NCBI GenBank assembly: GCA_023974075.1
Contig: JAMFTG010000140.1
Coordinates: 1 to 64,000, forward strand
Origin: Chaenocephalus aceratus
Lineage: Eukaryota > Chordata > Actinopteri > Perciformes > Channichthyidae
Length of the DNA: 64,000 nucleotides
Reading direction: 5' to 3'
Shown: positions 34,501 to 45,884 of the stretch, in pieces
Layout of the letters: each line of letters begins with the position of its first letter
Position numbering within the stretch: the stretch's first letter is position 1
Position numbers and translations under genes: made by a program
The notes under the pieces: generated by a model
What the model was told of the DNA's origin: nothing
The model's input: only the letters and a program-made list of their open reading frames with translations
Databases searched by the model: none

Positions 34501-35690
34501 TCTAACGATTTATAATGGTGTTATTAGGGACTTTTCTGGTGTTTGGAGACTCACGTATTGTTCTGCAGTTAACGAGCAGCGGGTGCAGCCGTGAGCCCCG
34601 CTTCCCTCCCATCGTACTCACAGGCGCTCAGACTGACAGTTGTCTGGCCGCAGCAGAGCTGATGCTGCAGTCAGAGCAGAGAGGAGACAACCACACTCCC
34701 CCGCGTCGAAACTGCAAATGAATTGCGCATGCGCCAACTGCCGGGCGGGATTTAAATGTAAAATGTACATTTTTCTTCACTCACTTTCACACTATAATAA
34801 ATAACTGCCTTTGCTTTGCTTTGACTCACACAGCCTCAGTCACTCAATCACCTCGTCCACTGTGTGTGTGCCTCTCTGTGACAAGCTAAACATTTCTGTG
34901 ACAAGCTAAACATCATGATGCTTTCCTGGAGAAGTCCATAATTTGATCCTTGAAGGGTTGGGAACGTTTTTTGTACTCCCCTCTAGCCATGCTCTCTCCG
35001 ACAGCCGCCATTACATGATATGCAAATTGGTCGATGACGTCATTTGGCGAATTATGGCGACTTTTCGGACAGCCTAATAGCTACTTTCCTTACTATGGAG
35101 TTGGCAACACTGAGACAGAGTGGATGGATGGAATATCTGCAACTCCATGCTGGGAATATACAGTTTGTCTTCTTCTTTGGCTTCGATGGATATAGCGAGG
35201 CCGACGAAGAAGTCCAAGTTGTTTAATGACTGAGGTGCCGGTTGGAGCGTTGGAGTGGTTGAAACTCAGGAGTTGGAGAATAGAAAACCTCAACATGTCA
35301 ACAGGTCGGGCGCCGAAGAAGTTTGGTAGCGGTGCTTAGCAGCGAGGGCTAACAGCAACGAGACAGCTGGAAGGCTATCCCGATAGTATACCTCACGTCT
35401 GGGAATGAAACAGAGGATTGGGAGTCCGCCTGCTATCACAGTAGTAGCGGGAGAGAGGCAAGCAGTCAGCCGGAGATAGTCGGCGAATTTGGGCGATACA
35501 GCAAGTGATTTCCGACAGTCGTCAGGTCCAAAACCGTCAATAATCACAAGGTTTAAGATATAAAAGCACTTGTTAAACAGACTCAAGTTTAGCCATATAG
35601 CTTAAAAGCAGATAAAAACTCTGAGGCGTAGGAGAAGCGGCGAACAAACAGCGCCAGCGTCCTCTCCTCTGCTCCTCATACTAAAATAGG
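31592..35690 (-). mobile_element. L2/CR1-group LINE, long but defective copy
   Basis: Reading 3' to 5' on the map: an (ATT)n tail (31,592-31,617) and 3' UTR come first. The ORF2 C-terminus follows (31,770-32,465), with 'RLDYCNALLIGIPNKSIQK'. The reverse transcriptase is at 32,514-33,224, with NYRPISNPRFL, 'FDTVDHGIL', 'GVPQGSVLGPTLF' and the catalytic YSDDTQLYL. The apurinic endonuclease is at 33,205-34,359, with LTETWHQ and ILGDFNIHVD. Defects: two frameshifts bracket about 32,465-32,520, another lies near 34,050, and a deletion after 'HTLDLVIKASGL' has removed the endonuclease SDH motif. A hAT element is inserted at 34,409. The 5' limit near 35.69 kb is estimated from a weak - strand frame at 35,290-35,586. 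Confidence 0.85.
34409..35112. mobile_element. hAT non-autonomous element with perfect 8-bp target duplication
   Basis: Starts CAGTGTTGCCAACTTGGCG and ends AGTTGGCAACACTG. AGACAGAG lies on both sides (34,401-34,408 and 35,113-35,120). It sits in the 5' part of the LINE. The 68-codon frame at 34,515 has no recognisable domain, so it is non-autonomous. Confidence 0.95.
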
Positions 35691-36489
35691 CATGATAATA
35701 AATAGACCGTTCGTGACGGACTTTTAAAGGTAAGAAGAAGTTTAAAGATTTATATTGCGGATATTATCAGTACATCTGATTCAAATGAACATGTGTATTA
35801 AAGGATGTCAGTGGATTATCCATAAATTAGTAGATTTAGGGAACGTTTACAGATAACAGATTAAGCTAGCATACCGAAGCAAGTTAGCAACACACGTTGA
35901 ACAGCCTTTTAATTGTAAATTCCGTTCTCTTAATATCATTTCGTCCAACGTTGTTGAATTAGAGGAGAGGGGCTTCTAAATGGGATTGTATGCAGAGGTG
36001 GAGGGAGTTAAATATTAGATCAATATAACTTTGGTGCGTGTAAGAGTGAGTGTTTTTAGCAGAGCCATATTGTGTCCTTGTGATTATGTTGATTATTACC
36101 TGTCTGTATAATGTTGCAGCTCAGCTGATTCTGGATTGATGGCAAAGGGAGAGGGACTTAAGTGAGAGTGAAAACACAAGGTAAGTTTAATACTGTTTTA
36201 TATAAGTAAACACCTTATCTTCCCAAGGCATTTCCCATCCAATAGGTGTGCTGTGTGTGTATAACCCTTTCTCCTGTCTGTTACTCCCTCTTTCAGCACA
36301 AGAACCAGAGGGGGTTCAATGGAGCCTGAATACCTGCACTGAGACCCTCACCCTGCACCCTGAGTCTCAACTCTCAGTGTTTTTCAAGCCTTTCCCTGTT
36401 TTTTTGTATTAAACAAAACATTAAGCTTTCCCAATGGTGTGGTTTTTGTTTTGTGAAAAAGTGCAAATGCAGTGTTTGTATATAATTAC
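35691..36489. other. Unassigned stretch, possibly a diverged transcript or promoter region
   Basis: No open frame above 60 codons lies between about 35,700 and 36,420. A GTAAGTTTAAT donor-like site occurs at 36,181 and an acceptor-like TTTCAG at 36,291-36,296, so a small spliced non-coding RNA is possible, but nothing in the sequence proves it. Confidence 0.3.
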
Positions 36490-36639
36490 ATCACATATTT
36501 TGTTGCTGTTGGTCGTGAAATTGCTCCTGCTGACTTGAGCCAGCCATGTTTTCCTCCGCTCTGTGTCAGTGGGGAAGCCGTACATTCGTACTCCTTTCTC
36601 TGAGCGATTGGAGCATCCCCAGGCAGCACAGCAAACCAT
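36490..36639 (-). CDS. Orphan first exon of a THAP-domain protein
   Basis: An ATG in a perfect Kozak context (GCCACCATGG) opens 'MVCCAAWGCSNRSEKGVRMY' followed by 'FPTDTERRKTWLAQVSR', the first two-thirds of a C2CH THAP zinc-finger DNA-binding domain (Cys pair, then FP..ER...W). The frame reaches 'NSNKICD', the third zinc-ligand Cys, and then meets GTAATTATA, a plausible donor that would leave the final His in the next exon. No continuing exon was found leftwards within reach. It could be a host THAP gene exon, a P-element-like transposon remnant or a retained duplicate. Confidence 0.65.
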
Positions 36640-36774
36640 GGTGGCTACTAGGAGGCAGCACAGCAAACCAGGACAACACGGAGGAAAAGGCACCGACAAA
36701 CTGCATGATATGCTATTCAATGTTTATTGAATCCCATGTATTTGCTATGGATGTTCCTAAAACAACACATGTAA

Positions 36775-36942
<168 letters not shown>

Positions 36943-37019
36943 AGTCCTTTGATAGTCACCTGTCGGTCTCCTGTTCTTTCTGAAAGCCATAAAGACGACA
37001 TTAGTCATTTAGATAACTT

Positions 37020-37300
37020 GTGTCCTCAGTTACCAGGGGATTACTGAAACTACCATGCATTCAAGAAAATGGTAGAAATGAATCTAATCTGAATTTTAAA
37101 GCATTACTTTAGATCCCCTCCCTCTAAATATATCAATAAACATTAGAAAGTGATGCTCCTGACTACCCTACAAGTTTAAGAAGATAATATTGGTTTTTAA
37201 AGAATTCAAAACTATAAATAAACAGCAACAGGCTCTTTAACCAAGGCACTGTTAGCCTAACATGTAAACTAGTTGTTCACACTAATCCTAATATTATCAC
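37020..37300. other. Unassigned A+T-rich spacer
   Basis: No open frame, repeat boundary or splice signal could be supported here. Confidence 0.4.
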
Positions 37301-37304
37301 TTAA

Positions 37305-37662
37305 AGGTGGGGTAGGTAAGTTTCAGAAACCGGCTCGAGATACACTTTTTATTATATTCCATGGAATGCTCTTAACATCCCGATAGCAATGAATATCTGA
37401 AGTGCTTTGACAAAAAATCCATAAAAAAATGTCATCTGTAGAAGCCGTGGTACTGTAAAAAGTACAACCAACCGATTGGATGGCCTACCTGCCTGTCAGC
37501 CTTCCATCGGGGCACAAACTTATCTCGTGCCCTCATTGGTCATGTGCGCGCTCGTGTGTGTTGGAGGAGGGGCTCTGTAAGGAAGTGGCAGATTTTCTCC
37601 GGTTGTGTATTTTCAAATTCTAGCGATCTCGAGCCGGTTTCTCAAACTTACCTACCCCACCT
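37305..37662. mobile_element. 358-bp MITE with long inverted ends and TTAA duplication
   Basis: The ends AGGTGGGGTAGGTAAGTTTC and its reverse complement continue inward as GAAACCGGCTCGAGAT, making about 37-bp inverted termini. TTAA lies on both sides (37,301-37,304 and 37,663-37,666). TTAA target sites are characteristic of piggyBac-type elements. The interior is non-coding. Confidence 0.85.
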
Positions 37663-37799
37663 TTAATATTAGCAAATTCTATTTTATTTTTTAAAACATA
37701 TTGATGTAAATACATACATATATCGATTTGTTGTATACATATTGCAAATCAACACCTTTATTCACTAATAATTACCAAAAAATCGTAGTTCTATCTCCT

Positions 37800-38100
37800 G
37801 TTATCAATGCATTCACATTGCCCGCCATGAACTTCCGGGGAACGATCCTCGTCTACATGAACCACTTGACGATAACCCTTTTTGGACTTCCGTTGTCACG
37901 CCCATCTACTTCCGGTCCATGGGACCCCAGAAGCGGAAAATTATACATTGAAGTCAATGGAGAGGAAAAGTTATCTTTTGATCCCGTTTGAATTGTGCCA
38001 CGAATTACAGATATGATGTTTGTCAATCTTAAACAATTATTTCCATGTAAAAAAAGTCTATTGGTTACATTTCGGCCCTTGGACAAATGTAGTTGGTGAT
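37800..38100 (-). mobile_element. Possible hAT-like fragment ending GATCCCTG
   Basis: The right side, 'TTGGACAAATGTAGTTGGTGATCCCTG' in two parts, resembles a hAT-type terminus (CAGGGATCACCAACTAC on the other strand). No matching left terminus or duplication was found, so this is tentative. Confidence 0.35.
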
Positions 38101-38209
38101 CCCTGGCCTACTGCATATTGATAAATCTTCGACCGGTATATTGCGCAATAAACGGGAGATGGGACCCCCCCCCGATTATTGACTGGGTATTTCGCACACT
38201 GTACCCATA

Positions 38210-39196
38210 TCAATCAATCAATCAGTGTTTATTTATATAGCCCAATATCACAATGTTACATTTGTCTCAGTGGTCTTCACAGTATGTACAGAATATCAGT
38301 ATGACAATACGACACCCTCTGTCCTTAGACCCTCACATCGTACAAGGAAAAACTTCCAAAGAAAACCCAGTTTAAAGGGGAAAATGGGAGAAAACCTCAG
38401 GGAGAGCAACAGAGGAGGGATCCCTCTCCCAGGACGGACAGACGTGCAATAGATGCCGTGTGTAAATTGAAAAGATAATACATTTGCAACATAGGTAGTC
38501 CAAATGTTTGGAAATGCATGTGTGTAATAGGAAGATGAATCCACGAGGATATCCATCCAGGACCGATGATCCAGGACCACAGCCACGACTCAAGATCCAG
38601 CGCTCGCGATCCAGGACACAGGACCGCAGGATCATCCATGACTCCGGATTCCAGCGTATATAGACACCAAAAAGAAAGACATGTGGGGAAGCTGGGTTAA
38701 TGGGAACATGAGAGTACACAGGTAGAGACAGAGAGAAGGAAGAAGTAAGATGTCCCCCGACAAACTAAGCCTATATCAGCAAAACTAGGGGCTGAATCTA
38801 ATCAGCCCTAACTATAAGCTTTATCAAAAAGGAAGGTCTTAAGCGCACTCTTAAAAGCGGATAGGGTGTCTGCCGCCCGAACACAAACTGGAAGCTGATT
38901 CCACAAATGTGGAGCTTGATAAGAAAAGGCTCTGGCTCCCATTGTATTTTTAGAGATTCTAGGAACAACCAATAACCCTGCATTCTTGGAACGCAATGCC
39001 CTAGTAGGACAGTAGGGTATAATGAGTTCTTTAAGGTAAGATGGCGCCTGCCCATTAAGGGCTTTGTAGGCGAGAAGAAGAATTTTAAATTCTATCCTGT
39101 GTTCTATAGGGAGCCAGTGTAAGGCAGCCAGAACAGGAGTAATGTGGTCCCTTTTCCTAACTCTGGTTAGTACACGAGCCGCAGCATATAGAGCCA
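38210..39196 (-). mobile_element. 3' end of a CR1/L2-group LINE with (ATTG)n tail
   Basis: The - strand frame (39,197-38,808) carries 'RKRDHITPVLAALHWLPIEH', 'LKELIIPYCPTRALRSKNAG' and 'SAFKSALKTFLFDKAYS', the end of LINE ORF2. The 3' UTR ends in ATTTATATAGCCCAATATC and a CAATCAATCAATC tail as read on the + strand at 38,210. The same family on the + strand at 41,908-45,880 is interrupted by a transposon, and this copy shows its uninterrupted sequence. Confidence 0.9.
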
Positions 39197-39199
39197 TAG

Positions 39200-39560
39200 A
39201 GTCCAGTAGAGGGCGGAGCCTGTGTGAAATATAACAGGACTGTAATTTGTGTAATGGTGTTTATCCCAGTTTTATATAATGGCATAACTTTTGCTATTTT
39301 CATTTTATTTGGGAATTTACCAGATTTAAAGAGACAAGTTAAAGAGATAAGTCAATGGTTCTGCAATTTCTTCAATAATGTTTTTTAAATAATCATATCA
39401 ATATTATTCCAATCGGTCGAGGATTTGCTTTTTAAATTTCCGCACAGTATCGATGATTTATTTGTATTCGACTGGTGTGAGGAAGAAAGAGCTATTGTTT
39501 TCATTCCAAAGGTCCGTATCTTCCCCTTTAGTTGTTTCTACGGTTTTAATTTTTTCTGCC
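39200..39560. other. Short unassigned spacer between LINE and hAT fragments
   Basis: A+T-rich with no supportable feature; part of a 77-codon open frame that mostly belongs to the adjacent hAT fragment. Confidence 0.35.
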
Positions 39561-39562
39561 AG

Positions 39563-39900
39563 ATCTGCAATGCGAGCGTGGCTTTATCGAAGAAGGGTAA
39601 TTTAGCAGCGGCATTTCAAAACAGTGCACAAATGCTACGAGACGGAATTCCCTCCTGATTCTGCCCTACGCTCCCAAAAGGGGAGGGGCCTGAGAGGACA
39701 GCTAAATGCACAGCAGTCCATTTTCACCAGGCCCAACAACAAGAGCAAGGCTGCTGCCAGAGCATCTTATCGTGTCAGTCACGTTCTTGCGAAAACACAT
39801 GAAGTCTTTCAAAGACTGCGAAGTTGTGAAAGAAAGAAGCATTCCTGGAGGCTGCCGACGCGCTTTTGGGGGACAGTAAAAATAACAGTAGCATTTCAAA
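39563..39900 (+). mobile_element. Third copy of the hAT (Charlie-like) transposase fragment
   Basis: Matches 27,855-28,080 (ICNASVALSKKGN, then 'HKCYETEFPPDSALRSQK' in another frame) and extends further, to 'VLAK' and beyond in shifted frames, showing what the tandem-duplicated copies have lost. It is decayed and lacks termini. Confidence 0.65.
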
Positions 39901-39929
39901 CAGGTTTTTGATATAATAAAAACTCAAGT

Positions 39930-41200
39930 CTTCTTCTTCGAGTCCGTAGCAATCTCAGATGTCGTTCTGCCAGTATCGGGCACAGGCCACAGCTGATGGG
40001 GTAGGTTCTGCCAGGTCTTCTGGACTGCACTGGGGGGCATCGGAACATTCCAGTAGGTGGGACATTGTCTGCACTGATCCACAGCTTGCACGTGTCTTCT
40101 GTGGTGTAGTTCCACACTTTCATCAATGCTTTGCACCTCCCTGTTCCACACGCAGTCTATTAAGTGACTTCCAGGTTGTCCAGCCAAGGTCGTGGCCACT
40201 AGCGAGGCTTTCCGTTGGGTGGGATTCCTCTGTCCAGCCATTCAAGAGCTCGTGTGTCATTTCTTTGCCATTCATCTTCCCAGATGTTGGTCCTTGCTGC
40301 TTGTTTGGTTGTCTGGAGGGGCAGGACTGTCTGCACAAAACTGGCTCTGGATCGGAGCCTGCGTGGGGGTGCTACGTGGCCATGCAAGGGGTGGTCTGAT
40401 GTCTGTCTCCTGTGTTCTCCGTTCATCTTGAGCGATACCTAGTCGTCTGATGTGTGGGGGAGAGATGCCGGCTAGTGTTAGAAATTAAAATCAATGTTGA
40501 TATGGCGTAATTTAATTAAATACACTATTTAATTTAAATCAGTTTTATTCTGAAAAAACCTGAAGTTCACTAACTATTAACTTAATACTTTTATTCTGAA
40601 AATGCTTCACTTCCGGGTTAGCATTAGCAATGTGGCGAAATGCTGCATTTTCAAACCGTGAATCGAAGGTGAAATGACATGTGAGTGTTGTACACTGAGC
40701 ACACTGGGTTTAGCACTCATTTATTGCCGCTGAATAACGTTTATTAGGGAATGTTTAAATAATCACAGACACCAGAATGATTTAATTTAACAATAGAACA
40801 GGCCGGAATTGCATTGGACCCGTCCCCGACGACGCCGGCCAATAGGAGAAGACCTCAGATGACCAACAGGAAGAGCAAGCCAAGGATTGAGCTCTTCCTC
40901 CTGCTGACCTGGACTGACCGGGAGGATGAGGAGAGCGCCTCCACTCCCACATTTCATTTTGTACACCACCGCATCTTTTGTGTAATTAATGCTGTTAACT
41001 TTTATAAGCTTCCCTTGACTCTTTTCAGTCTCTCCTGCCTTCAGGGTTCTAGAATTCACTAACACTAGCGCATAGAGGCACGGGACAGGTGTTGTCTTAA
41101 CACATCCCGTGATGATGCGGCAGGTGTCATGCAAGGCTGTGTCGACCAGTTTGGTGTGACGTGATCGGCTCCAGCTTGAAAAACTCAAGTTAGATACCAT
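39930..41200 (-). mobile_element. C-terminal part of another non-LTR retrotransposon, split by a solo LTR
   Basis: On the - strand 'KLVDTALHDTCRIITGCVKT' (about 41,155-41,095), 'ISPPHIRRLGIAQDER' (about 40,470-40,420), 'KSLNRLRVEQG' and 'CGSVQTMSHLLECSDAPQC' (about 40,060) come in the order found after the reverse transcriptase in some I/Nimb-like LINEs, with a C-x-C..H..C knuckle near the end. Frames are broken repeatedly. The body is interrupted by the LTR at 40,476-41,064. Confidence 0.65.
40476..41064. mobile_element. Solo LTR (589 bp) of a retrotransposon or endogenous retrovirus
   Basis: Begins TGTTAGAAATT and ends TTCACTAACA, so it has the TG...CA ends and short inverted TGTTAG/CTAACA termini of an LTR. 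A 4-bp duplication CTAG lies at 40,472-40,475 and 41,065-41,068. There is no internal gag/pol, as expected after LTR-LTR recombination. Which retroelement family it came from cannot be told from the LTR alone. Confidence 0.8.
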
Positions 41201-41229
41201 TATTAATCAGCTGTAAGTTTTAGTTTGTT

Positions 41230-41790
41230 TGAACTTATTCATTAGAATTATTGTACAAAATGGTATAAGAATGCAAACATTAAGATCTGTTCTGTTTAAA
41301 TTGATTATAGTCTATCATCAATTCAGGTTAGTGTTGCTTGCATCCTATTTTAAAAAAGGCATTTATTTTTTATACTCTACTAAAATGCAAAAAAAAAAGG
41401 GTTTGATTCTATTAATTTTGTCTCTTTTATTGCACGTTGGCAGCAGATTCCTGAGTAGCTTCAGATCTGAGTTGTCTTATTAGTAAGCCTAATTTATACT
41501 TTCGTAGCAACACTATTTTTATATAATGGCAAAGAAAGGGTTCAGAGTCTTTTCTTTTTCCCTGTGTCCTATGTGGCAGCACTGTTCAATGTTTCTTGAA
41601 AAACATTACCCACTGTAGTGACGTGTGAATAAACTCCAACTCTGTATCAACAACACTGTTGTGTAACTTCAGTTTAAATACTTGTATGTGTGTAGATTAG
41701 AAAGAGGTAAATAAAGGATCTGCAGTATTTTATGAAGTATTCATCGTACACAGGTCATTTTATTCAAGTAGAAGTGTGTATTTACCTTGG
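41230..41790. other. Unassigned A+T-rich DNA
   Basis: Holds an 84-codon frame at 41,229 with low-complexity Lys/Leu content and nothing recognisable. No transposon ends were found. Confidence 0.4.
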
Positions 41791-41794
41791 TAGT

Positions 41795-41897
41795 AGGTTG
41801 TCACTAATGGCTACGCCTCTCGATTTGGACTGGTAGATCTCGGCAGACTGGCAACTTTAAAAGTAGCTCTCGGTTCAAAAAAGGTTGGGCACCCCTG
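41795..41897 (-). mobile_element. Terminal fragment of a hAT-Charlie-like element
   Basis: Read on the - strand it begins CAGGGGTGCCCAACC, continues TTTTTTGAACCGAGAGCTAC and ends near AGGCGTAGCC. The terminus is the same type as at 27,523. Only about 100 bp is present. Confidence 0.7.
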
Positions 41898-42579
41898 TAA
41901 CTTGGGCATTGCGTTCCAAGAATGCAGGGTTGTTGGTTGTTCCTATAGTCTCTAAAAGTACAATGGGAGCCAGAGCCTTTTCTTATCAAGCTCCACATTT
42001 GTGGAATCAGCTTCCAGTTTGTGTTCGGGCGGCAGACACCCTATCCGTTTTAAGAGTGCGCTTAAGACCTTCCTTTTGATAAAGCTTATAGTTAGGGCTG
42101 ATTAGATTCAGCCCCTAGTTTTGCTGATATAGGCTTTAGTTTTGTCGGGGGACATCTTACTTCTTCCTTCTCTCTGTCTATACCTGTGTACTCTCATGTT
42201 CCGATTAACCCAGCTTCCCCAGATGTCTTTCTTTTTGGTGTCTATATACGCCGGGATCCGGAGTCATGAGCCGCGTTCACACCGCAGGACTTTCCCTGGT
42301 ACTTTAGTTCTTTAGTTCCGTTAGTACCAATAATGTCGCGTTCACACCGCCGGGACTACTCAGTGCCGGGAACTTTTTAGGTACTTTTTAGTCCCTGCTA
42401 GAGAGGTGGTACGAACCTGGTGACAAAAGAGTGCCAATTTCTATTCTATTTCTATTGGCTGGGCGATTGCAAACCACGCCCCGTTAGACTCTGAATTTGT
42501 TTGTTAGGCAAGCCATTTTTTCCCTCGCTACAAAACCACATCCACACCTGAGCGAGTAGGTTGTTTGCAGTTATGACAA

Positions 42580-43803
42580 CACGTACAGCACCGGAGCGGG
42601 TGGAATGATGAGGAAGTGTCGGCGCTTCTGTCAATTTACTCAAGCAGGGATGCAGCAGCTTCTACAACAAGCAGTTCCCAACTCTAAATGTTTTGAGCGA
42701 TGTTCGCAAAAGCTACTTGAAATGACCATCGACTCGGGCACGCTGCTGTGGGAGCTCGCTGAAACGGCGGATTCAGTCGTCTGTGAAGTGAGCAACGACG
42801 ACAACGACGAAGGTAAAATAAACTACTTTTACTGGGGTTTTTAATATGCACATTACTGGTCTCAGATGTACTTTTATTTGCTCAGTAGATCGAGGTAGCC
42901 ATGAGCAGGCTGAACTGGCTAACACTGTTAGCCGGCCCTGAGCTGGCTAATAACATAACATCTAACTAGCTATTCTCGGCCGCCATGAAAAACGTTTTGA
43001 CTTGTGAATAAGTGGGCAGTGTTTTCTGTAATGTGCTTCACTAACTCATGGCACTACATTTGTTTGTTCAGGCAAGGGCGGGACAACTGGCTGGATTGGA
43101 AACGAGTGGACTTTCCTTTCCCGATCGCAACAGCAGCCGTTGCTCGTCTCCCTTTCCATCAACCAAACGCAAAAGTACGTTCACACACACTGTAAGCTTC
43201 ACAATCACGTTTACTTCCTTCATGGTACAATTATGAATTATGAAACACCGTGGAAAACGTGTTTGCCTAGGCAGGCGTTTACACTTTTCGCGCCCATTTT
43301 ACGCTCACAAAATTGTAAACATCCGGGCTAGGTCACATGACTTCTGGTAAGAAAACGTAAGGTGTGTGTCTCTCTCTTGTGTGTGTGTGTGTGTGTGTTT
43401 GTCTTTGTGTGTGTCTGTAAGTGTGTGTGTCTGTGCCTAACCCTATCAGTCGGAATAGCCCTAACAGCCTGACCGTGTCCCTTCTGCCTGTAAAACTACA
43501 TGGTGATTAATAATGTTGTCCGCGGAAAGCGCGCACAGGACACACATGATGAGAACTTCTTTGCCACCATCGAGACTATGGAGGACAGGCGTGCCATGGC
43601 CAGCAAGGCGATGCACGAGGACCAGATGATGCTTTTACACAAGGCCCAGGGAAACAGAGGACAGGGTGATTGCGATGATGGAGCGCCAGGATGAACGGGA
43701 CGCAGTCTTGGCGCAGCAAATGGAACAACAAAAGGCTTTTCAGCAGGGGTTTCTGGGAGTGCTTTCAGAGCTAGTGAAGTCAAACAGGCCTTCCTCCCTG
43801 TAG
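42580..43803 (+). pseudogene. Myb/SANT-like accessory gene of the Harbinger element, decayed
   Basis: The tract 'WNDEEVSALLSIYSS' (about 42,602) is the start of a trihelix/Myb-like domain. It then continues in another frame as 'QQLLQQAVPNSKCFERCSQK'. A downstream exon-like block, 'DRRAMASKAMHEDQMMLLHK' (43,587), again shifts frame and ends at 43,801 after 'QQMEQQKAFQQGFLGVLSEL'. At least two frameshifts mean no intact protein. The role in the family is DNA binding and transposase recruitment. Confidence 0.65.
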
Positions 43804-44562
43804 TATTGTTTTAAATATTGACACACGCGTGTGTTTCCTGGACATGGAAACATTCAGGGCTTAGCCCACAGTTCAACTCTTACAGTGCTATTTTTATATA
43901 TTTGTTATAAGTGTATTTTTTTTGGGTACATTTTATTTAAGTTGATTTTCTATTGTTATTATATATATATTGCCACTGTTTTTTAATACTGACACCTAAC
44001 TTGCACTAAGGTGTGTCTGTTACATTGTTTTGAACTTCATCAGGTGAAGTTGATGCTGAATTCACTATTTAGTAGATCATGTGACACTTTAACTTTGCAC
44101 TACGGTCTGTCTGCTGAGCCTACCTATTGTATTTGCCAGTGTTTGTTTTGATACTGACACTTATTGATCTGCTGCTGATAAATAAAAGATAACCTCCATG
44201 GCGATTTAACAGATAATGTATCTTGCTTATTTCTCCTCTGACACTATCTTTACAGTGACCTGTGTTGTAGCATCCTATACATCACATTTAAGTGATTATT
44301 CTGATACCATCATGTTTCATCGGTTATAAACTGGCGAAGCTTTAGTTGTGTCCCACCCACAATGTGGCTTTGAAATAGATCATTTCATTGTATTTCAAAA
44401 CGGCGTCCATCAACACAAGCACTATTTATTTATTGAAAGAGAAATGGTTAAGTTTGTAATTACCAGTGTTGTGAGTTCAATATTTTAATTAATTATAGTA
44501 AGGGAACATCTTAGGAGTTAGGGTACCGAGTTCCTCTCAGGAGGATGTATAATAAAGGTGTG

Positions 44563-45154
44563 TTAACTGCTGAGCCTATTTAATGTGCATATGACACCTG
44601 GCAGTTTGTTATTATATTGCCACACTGTTTTGATACTGACATCTTTTCTTTGCACAAAATGTGTGTCTGCACTATTGTAATTGTGCCTGTCTTGAATGTG
44701 GTAAATAAAAGAGAGAACCAAATGCACTGTACAAAGCCTTCCATTGTCCTGGAAAGGTTTCATCAGCCATCTTTGCAGGGGGTAGGCTGAGTCCCCAAGA
44801 ATATAGTAACCCACATCATGTCCCCCAATATGCCTTGTTACATGAGGAAGTAGACCACCCCTATCCACAAACTAACCAGTGAGGACATGCTGAACACTCT
44901 GCTATCATGCATGCTACCTGGTAAGCCAACAAAAACACTCCAAAAGAGGCCCCTAGCATCCACAACACCCTGCAGGACGAGGGAGTGCCAGCCTTTGCGG
45001 TTGAAATACTCGTTATGGTACGCCTTCGATTCCGAACCAGCATTGCACTTACAGCATCCGACGAGTGGGTCAAATCCCTAGTTGGCTGCAATAACCCAGT
45101 TACAAAGCTGTATAACATGAGCACAAAGACAACAAGCTCATTGAACTCCATCAT
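44563..45154 (-). pseudogene. Harbinger DDE transposase fragment
   Basis: The - strand gives 'GWHSLVLQGVVDARGLFWSV', 'GLPGSMHDSRVF' and, in a shifted frame, 'ILGDSAYPLQRWLMKPFQ'. These are two conserved blocks around catalytic aspartates of HARBI1-type nucleases (D in VVDARG and in GDSAYPL). The frameshift lies between them, at about 44,860. The N-terminal region and the final acidic motif are not recognisable. Confidence 0.8.
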
Positions 45155-45884
45155 GTCTGAAAGTAAACAAACGCCTCATACAGCGGGTGGGCTTTATACC
45201 CCCTCCCCCGTGTAGTTCTTCTTCTCTCGTTTTTTTGTTGTACTCGCCGTGAAGTGGTTTTGCGGCCTGCCAGTAAACCCAGAGAAGAAGAAGACGAAGT
45301 GACGTAAGCGTAATCGTGCCTCAGGGAAAGTACTGCGGTGTGAATGCGATTGGCACTAGCCCCCTGGCGGATTTAGTGCCATGGTACTTTAGTGGTACTT
45401 TAGTGCCGGCACTAAAGTACCGCAAGTCCTGCGGTGTGAAAGCGGCTATGGATGATCCTGCGGTCCTGTGTCCTGGATCGCGAGCGCTGGATCTTGAGTC
45501 GTGGCTGTGGTCCTGGATCATCGGTCCTGGATGGATATCCTTGTGGATTTATCTTCCTATTATACACACATGCATTTCCAAACATCTGGACTACCTATGT
45601 TGCAAATGTATTATCTTTTCAATTTACACACGGCATCTATTGCACGTCTGTCCGTCCTGAGAGAGGGATCCCTCCTCTGTTGCTCTCCCTGAGGTTTCTC
45701 CCATTTTTCCCTTTAAACTGGGTTTTCTTTGGAAGTTTTTCCTTGTACGATGTGAGGGTCTAAGGACAGAGGGTGTCGTATTGTCCTACTGATATTCTGT
45801 ACACACTGTGAAGACCACTGAGACAAATGTAACATTTGTGATATTGGGCTATATAAATAAACATTGATTGATTGATCAGGACAG

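Larger units (their letters stand above)
42269..45447. mobile_element. PIF/Harbinger transposon (3,179 bp) with ATG target duplication
   Basis: The inverted ends AGCCGCGTTCACACCGCAGG and its near-complement CCTGCGGTGTGAAAGCGGCT are 23 bp long with one mismatch. ATG lies on both sides (42,266-42,268 and 45,448-45,450); the empty site is seen in the LINE copy at about 38,640. It encodes a Myb-like protein on + and a transposase on -, both decayed. Subterminal copies of CGTTCACACCGC occur near 42,333. Confidence 0.9.
41908..45880 (+). mobile_element. CR1/L2-group LINE 3' end, interrupted by a Harbinger element
   Basis: 41,908-42,268 encodes 'WNQLPVCVRAADTLSV' and the start of the 3' UTR. 45,448-45,880 continues the 3' UTR to GGGCTATATAAATAAACAT and an (ATTG)n tail. 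Joined, they match the reverse complement of 38,210-39,000. The intervening 3.18 kb is a later insertion. Confidence 0.9.

Noticed and set aside
38296..38719. Overlapping - strand frames of 80-115 codons
   Set aside because: They lie in the 3' UTR of the LINE at 38,210-39,196 and recur in the + strand copy at 45,316-45,763.
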